Assembly (NCBI RefSeq): GCF_002878395.1 | Contig: NC_061116.1 | Span: forward strand, 119,202,692-119,266,691 | DNA: 64,000 nt | Source of the DNA: Capsicum annuum | Taxonomy: Eukaryota; Streptophyta; Magnoliopsida; Solanales; Solanaceae | Direction of reading: 5' to 3' | In this document: one piece after another, positions 46,348-56,918 of the stretch | Numbering within the stretch: position 1 is the stretch's first letter | Layout: each line of letters begins with the position of its first letter | Notes under the pieces: model-generated | Seen by the model: the letters and a program-made list of their open reading frames with translations, nothing else | Told to the model about the DNA's origin: nothing | The model's database searches: none | Program-made: the position numbers and the translations under genes

Positions 46348-49300
46348 TGTAATACCCCGTATATTTCTAAGCTAGAAAATAAACTTTTTTCCTATATATG
46401 AACCCTCCTACCCTGTGATTCATATTTGAGTACATGAATTACAATGAGTATCCTAGTGATAATAGAGCTAATGATGTGTTAAGCATGTTCATAAGAGTCA
46501 CTTAGAGTAAGGCAAGCTAAGATCTTTCGAATCCATCAAGTTTTTGTGTTTGATTCTGCAAGGGTCATCTTTGAACGAGCAGAACTTGATTTATATGTGG
46601 TTTTTTGGTATAATTTTACACACCAAATTGTAGATAATTGAATTTGCTTTCCAATGATACCAATTTTTCCCAAATCCGATAACCAATCAAGAAGTTATGG
46701 CTTTCCAAAGTGGAGTACATCGCCTAACATAAGGTGTACGACGCACAACCTAAAGTATGCCATAAGGTGTACGACGCACACCCTAATATGTGAGATAAGG
46801 TGTGTGCCGCATATGTTATAGCCCAAGTGACTTAAACACTCCGTTTTTAGGGCAAAACGGTTTTTTTCCACCCATATGTAAGCTCCCAAATACGGAATTA
46901 AGCCCTTATTTCACCAAAACATACTCTTTCTCTCAAAATCCTCTCAAGAACACATTAGGATTTTCAATTGGAGATTCAAGTTCAAGCAAATTTCTCCGTC
47001 AATCATCAAGAATCTTCCGTCTAAAGTATGCGTAGTGTTCATCCATGGATCCCTTTAATCCCTGGAGTTCAATAATCAAGGTTTAAAATCATGAATTGTG
47101 ATTATCTTGTTGTGGTATGATTATGTTCATGTTGATGGTTGTTATTTGGTATCTTGATGTGTTTTCATGAAGTATGTGAACATGTTAGTTGAAATCCATG
47201 AATTTGGATGGCTTAAGATTGTTAAATTGATAAGTATACCTATGCTCAAAGTTGTGCATGTAAGGTGTTTGATAAAATTCTTAGAATGATAGAAATCATG
47301 TATTATAGCTTAGGGATGAACTATATGATAAATTTATGCTAGTCTATTATGTTCAAAAGGATCATGTTGTTGTTGTGCAATTTATGTGTTAATGAAATGT
47401 AATGATGATTGGAGAATGGATTCATAGTGTGTACATATGCATTCCATGTTATGTACAGGATCATGATTATAAAGTACCACATGAGCTATCCCCCAATTAT
47501 TACAATATGAACTAAATGTTACGTGTTTGCCATTCCCTTATTTTAAACGGTTTCTATGCTATCTTTATGAAAGTATATGTTGTCGGAATGCCCATGATAT
47601 TAGAACATGAGGTTTATAACTTGATTTCAATCATTCCCATTCATGTTAGATATTATGATGACCATGTACTTCATGAAATCCCTCACTCATGTATTATGAA
47701 TTATTATTGATGGTCATGTATTCAAGAAAGTCACATTGCATTAGTTTCCTTCCATCGAGTCCTAGGGGTACTTGTACCCGAAAAATATAGCTATGTGCCT
47801 AGAGCCATGTCATGTTTTCACGATACTCTCAGTCAAGCCATGATCTATAGAATTCAGTCAGTCATGTGACTTAGGAAAATTCAGTAAACTCAGTTAATCT
47901 CAATTAATTTTAGTAACCTCAGTACTCAGTAACTTTAGTTATCTCCTTAATTCAGTACTATCAGAAATCTCATGAACTCAGTACTCAGTAAGATCAGTAA
48001 TCTCATAAACTCAATCAGTTATCAGATATCAGTAGTATTTCATCAGTCAACAGAATTTAGTAAGCTCAGTCCATGTATAGTTCAGTTAATCATGTTCAGA
48101 GTCCATTCAGATGGGAGTAGAAATTAGCACTGAGTGAATCCAAGGATGGGAATACACACTGTCAGATGAGGGTGTGATTATTAGCAGTCATCCTTGTATT
48201 CCAGAACTATGTAGCCAGCATAGGTTGAGACATCAAAACTGTCAGATGAGGGTTGATGAGGTGGATAAGCACTGTCAGATGAGGGGCCTACCGTTCTCTT
48301 TTGGGGACACTATCAGATGAGGGTTACCTATAGCTTGTCTTTACCAGTGGCGCTGCATTAACACTCTTCCAGCCAGGGTAGATATTGGACCCCAGCTCAG
48401 CTATAATAGCATATATGGGGCATGTTGGTTAGATGACTACTTCCCACAATTTTAGAATCAGGATTGTCAGATACAGTTATTCAGTCTCAGTAAAAGGACT
48501 CAGATAGTTTTTCTTATTTCAGGACTGTTAGATACAGTCAACTCAGATACAATATGGGACTCAGATAGTTCCATCAGATTCAAGACTACCAGATACAGTC
48601 ACCCATGTTATTAATATTCCTTATCAGGGTTGTCAGATATAGTCACTCATGTTATCATTAGTCAGTACTCAGTAATCATGTTATCAAGAACTCAGTTAAT
48701 CATATATCAATTATATAAAACTCATGTTATTAGTATTTAGATTCAGGACTGTCAAATACAGTCAATCAGTCCAGTTCTTTATAATTCAAACTGTCAGAAA
48801 TAGTCGTTCATCTATTTAGTGATACAGTATCAGTTCCTCACTTATTAGTAGCTTATTTATCAATATCAGTAAACTCATTTATACAGTATCCCAATTTCAG
48901 TAAACTCATATTGTCAGTATTCAAACTTAGTAGTCAGTATCACCATGAGTTCAGTTACAGTTAATTATGTATGTATGTATTCTCTCGCGTTCATATCAGT
49001 TGGCATTGTTCATGGATATAAACCCTTTGTATTTAGCCTACCTCACTCGTATACTCAGTACATTCAGTCGTACTAACGCATTCGCGCTATGGTGTTTTAT
49101 TTTACGTCATAGGTTCAGAGGCACGAGTTCCATAGCAGCAGTAGCATTACAGATTTCAGCAGTCAGAGTCAGCAGTGAGTCCTCTTCATTCGAGGTTGAT
49201 ATGATTATCTATTTATTTTAATACTTTATTATTTAGACATTTCAGTAGATGGAGTTAGTTGGAGACATGTTCCTTCAACTCCTTATTCAGTACAGTTAGA

Positions 49301-49547
49301 GGTTTTCAGACAATAGCATGTCAGACAGTTTTATTAGTTTCAAATTGTTATACTATATATTCATTCATTATTTTATCAGATTTTTTATTCAGTTTTAAAC
49401 CTTATGGCCTTTCAGTACATGTTTCTGCATATTTTTATGTTATATTATGTAGTTTACAGGTACAGATATCAGTCATGGATTAGCTTGTGGTCTTTCGGGA
49501 TCATGAGCATCGTGTAGCATTTTGGTTCAGAAAATTGGGGCATTACA
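46348..49547 (+). repeat. 5' LTR of E6 (3200 bp)
   Basis: Starts TGTAATACCCCGTATATTTC and ends GGGGCATTACA. The region 47870-48960 is dominated by CAGTA/TCAGT words and CTGTCAGATGAGGG boxes. The reverse complement of its last ~110 bp closely matches the start of the E5 LTRs. Hand-sampled divergence from the 3' LTR is about 7-10%. Confidence 0.92.
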
Positions 49548-49551
49548 AACT

Positions 49552-49563
49552 TGGTATCAGAGC
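49552..49563 (+). other. Primer-binding site of E6 (tRNA-iMet type)
   Basis: TGGTATCAGAGC starts five bases after the 5' LTR end, the standard initiator tRNA-Met complement of Tekay/Del and many other plant LTR elements. Confidence 0.9.
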
Positions 49564-52500
49564 CTAAGGTTCAACAGTGTCCTAGGAAGTCTAAAAGCCA
49601 CATCTAGTAGAGTCTTGTACATGGGTGTGTTGTTCACCACACTTATGTGCAGGAGGCTATGAGATGTTTTAGGAATAGTTTCCCTTCTTTCATGTCTCAG
49701 ATCGTACTATAGAAAGGTTCTCTAAGAAACTCATGTAGATTTTCACCATGCTTCACTCATGTTAATTCCACCTTACATTCAAGGTAATAGAAATAGTGAA
49801 GCTCAAGTCCTAAAGGTAGGGCTTTCTAAGACAGTCCCTACAGATAGTTATGGGATTTGACACATGCTCAGACAGTATCCCATCAGTTCAGTTTTGTCCC
49901 AAAGTCTTACAGATTTCATTCATGAACATAAGAATTCATTCTTGAACCTAAATTTGGATATGCCGCCATATCCCTTCTCAAAATCCTATGATAGCATAGA
50001 CCTAGAGTTAGAAGCATGAACCCAGGAGTTTGGCAGTATTAGAGTTGGGATAATATCATCCATATTGAATAGATTATGTATTCATGGGGATAGTTGTACC
50101 AAGGTAGATCAGTAGGCTTGAACAATGCAAGCAAGAATTTTGGTTTGTTGACTTAAAATTTGGTATGAAGGTATGGATGTGATATTAGCAGAAAACAGAA
50201 ATAGATGATGTGTTTAGTAAGTCAAGCATGTGTTGTACAAAGTGTAGTTATGTAATGATGATTATAGTCCAGTTCAGAGTTTAGTAAGTGTTTGCAGACT
50301 TATGATGATGGCTTAAAGCCAAGGAGGAGATGGTAGATCAAGTACCCAAGTCAGGCTCTCAAATTTTAGTAGTAGTGCCAGTATGTATAGAAAAGCAGTT
50401 AGGGAAGACGATTCCCGACCCATCCTCATCTCAGTGTAGAGTTTTGCACTTCAGCTATCATGAAATTCACTCAGGCTTTGCATGTCAAGTCTATGGTCAT
50501 GAACCATGCTCATGCATTTTTATATGAATCATGTATGATTTTAGTTCCCAGTATAAGGGGCCCTATTTTACCCCGCAGTACGAATTAATTCCATGGACAC
50601 AGCTTACTTTCAAGCACATTCTACAAAATCGTGTGCGCTTTCAGTTACAAGCATAAGGAGCTCAATTTTAGCTCCCTCGGTCTAGACCTATTGATGAATC
50701 CATGAATGTTTATATTCTATTCCTAAGGCTTCAGTCAAGTTTCAAGTTCAGTGGGTGTCCATCCATGTTTTAGATCCTCCTAATTTAATCTTTTCAATGA
50801 GCTCTCTTTGTGAGAATAGTGTAGTGTTGAGCAGTTACTTAGATGATAGAGAGTAAATGTTACATGTTAAGATAAGATTTTTGCATACTTGTTTTACACG
50901 AGGGTGTAGTTATGAAGATAGGCTTGAATGTCATGTTAATATGCAAGTGAATGGCTAGTAAGAGGTTTTGCTTACAAATTGGGAAAGTTCAGAGTGTGAG
51001 TGTATGTTCAGATCCTTTACTTATGTCAGTCCCCATCGCGTACTATGAAAACTCAGTGGCCATCTCAGTTATAGTTTCAGTATTTAGTACCCAGTAATCA
51101 GTATTCAGTTCCAGTAAGAATCTCAGTTACAGTCTTAGTTTTGATGCTAGCTTCAGTTCAGTAATTAGACCAAACACTCAGTTCAGTTTCAGACTTGCTT
51201 GGCCATAGCATACAATTATCAGTTTCTCAGTCATTTGTGTTTTAGCATCTCAGTTCACGGAATACTTCAGAACCATGTCGTATGTTTGGTCTTGCATTAA
51301 TAAATAGTACAGACTTTATGAATCCATGCTCAGCCACCTCATGTTACTCAGTTAGTCCTTACCTTCTATGTATAATAATCTATGATTTTAGTTTATTTAT
51401 CCAGGCTAAGTATAGTTCATCTTTGCATACCCAGTATTCAGCTATCAGTCATGCAGTTAATCTGATAAGTTAGTAGATTTATGCACTCGTGCTCAGCACC
51501 CACATAAATTTTTGCAGTAGTCCCAGATGTAGTGCATGAGACTTAGTCACTTCATATTAAATGATGTTCGTAGAACTCAACTCCTCCTATCGAATCTTAA
51601 TCAGGATATAATTTTTCTTACTCAGTTATCTTATACAAATAATCTCCATCTTTTTGCACTAGCCAAAATTTCATGAAAGAATGTAATCATTCTCAGATAA
51701 ACTAGCCAAGTAGATTCAGACTCAGCTCAGTTCAGGTATCAAGCCTCAGTTTCAGAACCCAGATAATCAGTCATGATTCATTTCCTAGATGTCTTATGCA
51801 TCGCCTCAGTTTTTCCCTCAGTATCTAAGTTAACTCAGCATTCTTAGAGGGACATAGTGTCCCAAGAGAGAGATGCACTATAACCCCCAAGCTTTCATAA
51901 CATAAACATGCTGCTCTCTTTGCTCGTAACAAATCTCGTTTGAAGGAAGGGGTACTCATAAGTTGACCCTCAAGTTCCAACCGCAGTCATACATCACGTA
52001 TTTAAGACTTAATTCGGTTCATGAAATTCAGTTCATGTATCACATTCCAGACTCATTTACGTTCTCATATTTCTGCTCCTGCATAATTAGTAAGTAATCT
52101 CAGACTCATCTGTATTTTTAGTTTAAGGTAATAGCTTTCCTTGAACTCATTTAGTTTCATGTTCATATTTCAGTAACAAACTTGGTATTCAGTTCCATGC
52201 GCCATTTTCAGTTCAAACTTGGTATCTTTACCATTGCATGTTCAATCGCAAGTTCATAAGTCAGTTCAGTTATGTATTCACGCATCAGATATATGTGATC
52301 ATCTTATCAGTACTCTTAGTCATGTATTCACGTATCATGTCAGTCATGTATTCATGTATCAGATATGCATGCTCAGTATGATATTCAGCTCTTCAGTCAT
52401 GTCAGTCAAGAAATTATGTTTCATTAATGTATGTCTTGTACATACTTTATTTTATCATTTCTCCCATCCCAGTCAATCTCATTCGAGGATGAATGTTCCC
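49564..52500 (+). other. E6 internal region, non-coding
   Basis: No frame exceeds about 100 residues, and none shows a CCHC knuckle, protease DSG, YVDD or integrase motif. The start (AGTGTCCTAGGAAGTCTAAA, GTAGAGTCTTGTACATG) matches E5. 51050-52440 is again rich in CAGT/TCAGT words, like the LTR. CATTCGAGGATGAATGTTCC before the polypurine tract is the usual tail after a Tekay pol gene, suggesting pol was lost but its flank kept. Confidence 0.75.
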
Positions 52501-52513
52501 AAGGGGGAGATAT
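52501..52513 (+). other. Polypurine tract of E6
   Basis: AAGGGGGAGATAT immediately upstream of the 3' LTR. Confidence 0.85.
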
Positions 52514-55500
52514 CATAATACCCCGTATATTTCTAAGCTAGAAAATAAACCATTTTTTCTGCGTATGAAACCTCCTACCCTATGATTCATATTTGAGTAC
52601 ACAAATTATAATGATTATGCTAGTGATAATAGAGCTAATGATGTGTTAAGAACGTTCATAAGAGTCACTTAGAGTAAGGTAAGCTAAGAGTTTTCGAATC
52701 CATCAAGTTATAGTGTTTGATTCCATAAGGATCATCTTTTAAAGAGAATAAATCGATGTATATGTGGTTTTTTGGTAGAATTCTACCCACCAAATTATAG
52801 ATAATCAAATTAGCTTTCCAATGATACCAATTTTGCCTAAATCCGACACCCGAGCAAGAAGTTATGGCTTTGCAAAGTGGAGTACGTCGCCTAACATAAG
52901 GTGTGCGACGCACAACCTAAAGTATGCCATAAGGTGTACGACGCACACCCTAATGTGTGAGATAAGGTGTGTGCCACATATTTTATGGCCCAAGTGACTT
53001 AAACACTCTATTTTGAGGGTAAAACAGTCCTTTTCCACCCATATGTAAGCTTCCAAACACGGAATTAAGCCCTTATTACACCAAAACATACTCTTTCTCT
53101 CAAAATCCTCTCAAGAACACATTAGGGTTTTCAATTGGGGATTCAAGTTCAAGAAAATTTCTCCGTCAATCATCAATAATCTTTCGTCTAAGGTATGCGT
53201 ATTATTCACCCATGAATCCCTTTCATCCATGGAGTTCAAGAATCAAGTTTTAAAATCATGAATTGTGATTATCTTATTGTGGTATGATTATGTTCATGGT
53301 GATGGTTGTTATTTGATATCTTGATGTGTTTTCATGAAGTATGTGATCATGTTAGTTGAAATCCATGAATTTGGGTGGCTTAAGATTGTTAAATTGATAA
53401 GTATACCTATGCCCAAAGTTGTGCATGTAAGGTGTTTGATAAAATTCTTAGAATGATAGAAATCATCTATTATAGCTTAGGGATGAACTGTATGATAAAT
53501 TCATGCTAGTCTATTATGTTCAAAGGGCTCACATGTTGTTGTTGTGCAATATATGTTTTAATGGAATGCACATGATGATTGGAGAATGAATTCATAGTGT
53601 GTCTATCTGCATTCCATGTTATGTACAAGATCATGATTATGAAGTACCACATGAGTTATCCCCCAATTATTACAATATGAACTAAATATTACATGTTTGC
53701 CATTCCCTTATTTTAAACGGTTTCTATGCTATCTTTATGAAAGTATATGTTGTCGGAATGCCCATGATATTAGAACATGAGGTTTATGACTTGATTTCAA
53801 GCATTCCCATTCATGTTAGACATTATGATAACCATGTACTTCATGAAATCCCTCACTTATGTATTATGGATTATTATTGATGGTCATGTATTCAAGAAAG
53901 TCACGTTGTGTCATTTTTCTTCCATCGAGTCCTGGGGGTACTTGTACCCAAAAAATATAGTTGTGTGCCTAGAGCCATGTCATGTTTTCATGATACTCTC
54001 AGTCAAGTCATTATCTATAGAATTCAGTCAGTCATGTGACTCAGGAAAATTCAGTAAACTCAGTTAATCTCAATTAATTTCAGTAACCTCAGTACTCAGT
54101 AACTTTAGTAATCTCCGTAATTCAGTACTTTCAGAAATCTCATAAACTTAGTACTCAGTAAGATTAGTAATCTTATGAACTCAATCAGTTATCAGATATC
54201 AGTAATATTTCATCAGTCAGTGAAATTTGGTAAGCTCAGTCCATGTACAGTTCAGTTAATCATGTTCAGATTTCATTCATATGGGAGTAAAAATTAGCAC
54301 CGAGTGAACCCAAGGATAGGAATACACACTGTCAGATGAGGGTGTTATTCTTAGTAGTCATCCTTGTATTTCAAAACTATGTAGCCAGCATAGGTTGAGA
54401 CATCAACACTGTCAGATGAGGGTTGATGAGGGGGATAAGCACTATCAGATGAGGACCCCACCGTTCTCTTTTGGGGAAACTGTCAGATAAGGGTTACCCA
54501 CAGCTTGTCTTTACCAGTGGCGTGGTATTGACACCTTTCTATTCAGGGCAGAGATTGGACCCCAGCTCAGCTATAATAGTATATATGGGGCATGTCGGTT
54601 AGATGACTACTTCCCATAATTTCAGTTACAGAATTAGGACTGTCAGATGCGGTCATTCAGTCTCAGTAAAAGGACTTAGATAGTTTTTCATATTTTAGAA
54701 CTGTTAGATACAGTCAACTCAAATATAGTATAGGACTCAGGTAGTTCCATCAGATTCAGGACTATTAGATACAGTCACCCATGTTATTAGTATTCCTTAT
54801 CAGGGCTGTCAGATAAGTCACTTAGGTTATCATTAGTCAGTACTCAGTAATTATGTTATCATGAACTCAGTTAATCATATATCAATTATACGAAACTCAT
54901 GTTATCAGTTACACAAAACTCAGGTTATCACGATTCAGATTCAAGACTGTCAGATACAGTCAATCAGTCCAATTCTTTATAATTTGAACTATCAGAAATA
55001 GTCGTTCATTTATTCAGTAATACAGTATCAGTTCCTCACTTATTAGTGGCTTACATATCAATATCAGTAAACTTAGTTATACAGTATCCCCGTGTCAGTA
55101 AAACCATATTATCAGTATTCAGACTCAGTAGTCAGTAGCACCACAAGTTCAGTTATAGTTACTTATGTATGTATGTATTCTCATGTTCGTATCATTCGGC
55201 ATTGCTCATGCATATAAACCCTTTGAATTTCGCCTACCTCACTAGTATACTCAGTACATTCAGTCGTACTGACGTATTCGCGCTATGGTGTTTTATTTTA
55301 CGCCATAGGTTCAGAGGCACGAGTTCCATAGCAGCAGTAGCATTGCAGATTTCAGCAGTCAGAGTCAGTAGTGAGTCTTCTTCATTTGAGGGCAATATGA
55401 TTATCTATTTATTTTAGTACTTTAGTACTTAGACATTTCAGTAGATGGAGTTAGTTGAAGACATGTTCCTTCAACTCCTTATTCAGTACAGTTAGAGGTT

Positions 55501-55744
55501 TTCAGACTATAGCATGTCAGACAGTTTTATCAGTTTCAGTATTGTTATACTATATATTCATTCATTATTTTATTGGATTTTTTATTCAGTTTTGAACCTT
55601 ATGGCCTTTCAGTACATGTTTTTGCATATTCTTATCTTATATTATGCAGTATACAGGTATAAATATTAGTAATGGGTTAGATTATGGTCCTTCAGGGTCA
55701 TGAGCACCGTGTAGCATTCCAATTCAGAAAATTGGGGTGTTACA
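52514..55744 (+). repeat. 3' LTR of E6 (3231 bp)
   Basis: Starts CATAATACCCCGTATATTTC, so the terminal TG of the 5' copy reads CA here. Ends GGGGTGTTACA, followed by GCTAT. The word TAGGGTTT at 53123-53130 is intact here but TAGGATTT in the 5' LTR. Confidence 0.92.
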
Positions 55745-55749
55745 GCTAT

Positions 55750-55987
55750 CTCCGCGATGCGGTGAAGGCTAAGGTGATACACTGTCTCACTAAAAAGGCT
55801 CTAACTCTTCACCCGAGTGTTGGATTTGGGCAAATTTTATATCAATGGAAATCTTATTGAATTCTCCACATGACAAAAAATGAAAATATTAAAAATACCA
55901 TGTGTACAAAAGTGAATTCATCTTTCAAAAAATGTTTCTAACATTCTTGGAAAACTTTTCAAGCTAAGAAAAGTACGGGATATTACA
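55750..55987 (-). repeat. E5 3' LTR, right part
   Basis: Continues E5 after E6 (CTCCGCGATGCGGTGAAGGC) and matches 59612-59854. Ends GTACGGGATATTACA. Confidence 0.92.
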
Positions 55988-56918
55988 ATATCTCCCCCTT
56001 GAAAACATTCTTCCTCGAATGATACTGAGTGAGAGGGAAAGAATACAAACTAATGCACATACTAAAAATGAATAACTGGAACATTATCTCATGACTGACA
56101 TGACTGATGGCTGAATATAACATACTAAACATGCATATCTGATGCATGACTAATAAGCTGAATTCATGCATATTTGATGCATGGCTGATAATTGACTTAT
56201 GAGTACATGACTGAATATTCTAATGAACTAAATTTCTCGCAGTGAGAATGCATGTCTGATACATAATTACATGACTGAACTGATATATGAATACATGACT
56301 GAATATGCAAGGGTACTTAGTACCAAGTTTATAATGGGGATCTGAGCAGGGAACTAAGTAAGTTTATAAAAACTATTACGTGACTAAAAAGTATTGATGA
56401 CCCCATGATTATGCTAGAAGTATGCATGAACTGAAACCTGAGAACATGACTGAGGCTAAAACATGATACATAAACTGAATTTTGTGAATTGAACTAAGCC
56501 TCTGAATAATTGGCCCATAGTTGAGGTTGGGACTTTGAGGGTCAACTTATGATTACCATCTATTCTAAACTGGATTCCTTATATGAAGAGAAACTTAATT
56601 TAAGACATGAGAGCATTGAGGAAATAATGGGGTATCTCCCCCTTGGGGTACTATTTCCCTCTAAGAATGCTCACCCTACTGAGATACTGGGGTGATGCAC
56701 AGGGCATCCACAAACTGATTTATGACTGAGAGTTTAACTTTGACCCTAAGCTCACTGGCATGACATGAATACTGAAAGAAGGGAAACTGTTCCTAAAACA
56801 TCTCATAGCCTCCTGCATATAAGTCTGGTACACAACACACGCATGTACAAGACTCTACTAGATGTGGCTTTTTAGACTTCCTAGGACACTGTTTAACCTT
56901 AGGCTCTGATACCAAGTT
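55988..56918 (-). other. E5 internal region with PBS and polypurine tract
   Basis: Only 931 bp. On the minus strand the PBS TGGTATCAGAGC is at 56903-56914 and the polypurine tract CAAGGGGGAGATAT at 55988-56001, preceded by ATCATTCGAGGAAGAATG. Between them are pieces homologous to both ends of the E6 interior. A small frame (55983-56171) lies across the polypurine tract and is not a gene. Confidence 0.88.

Larger units (their letters stand above)
46348..55744 (+). mobile_element. Tekay/Del-like non-autonomous LTR element E6, nested in E5 LTR
   Basis: LTRs lie at 46348-49547 (3200 bp) and 52514-55744 (3231 bp), with a perfect target duplication GCTAT at 46343-46347 and 55745-55749. The PBS is at 49552 and the polypurine tract at 52501. 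The internal 2.97 kb lacks recognisable gag, RT or integrase motifs, but its first ~200 bp match the E5 internal region. E5 and E6 are therefore related subfamilies in opposite orientation. Mobilisation would need proteins from an autonomous relative. Confidence 0.92.

Noticed and set aside
48967..55417. Paired similar frames at 48967-49221 and 55169-55417
   Set aside because: They are equivalent positions of the two E6 LTRs, so their similarity reflects LTR duplication, not protein conservation.
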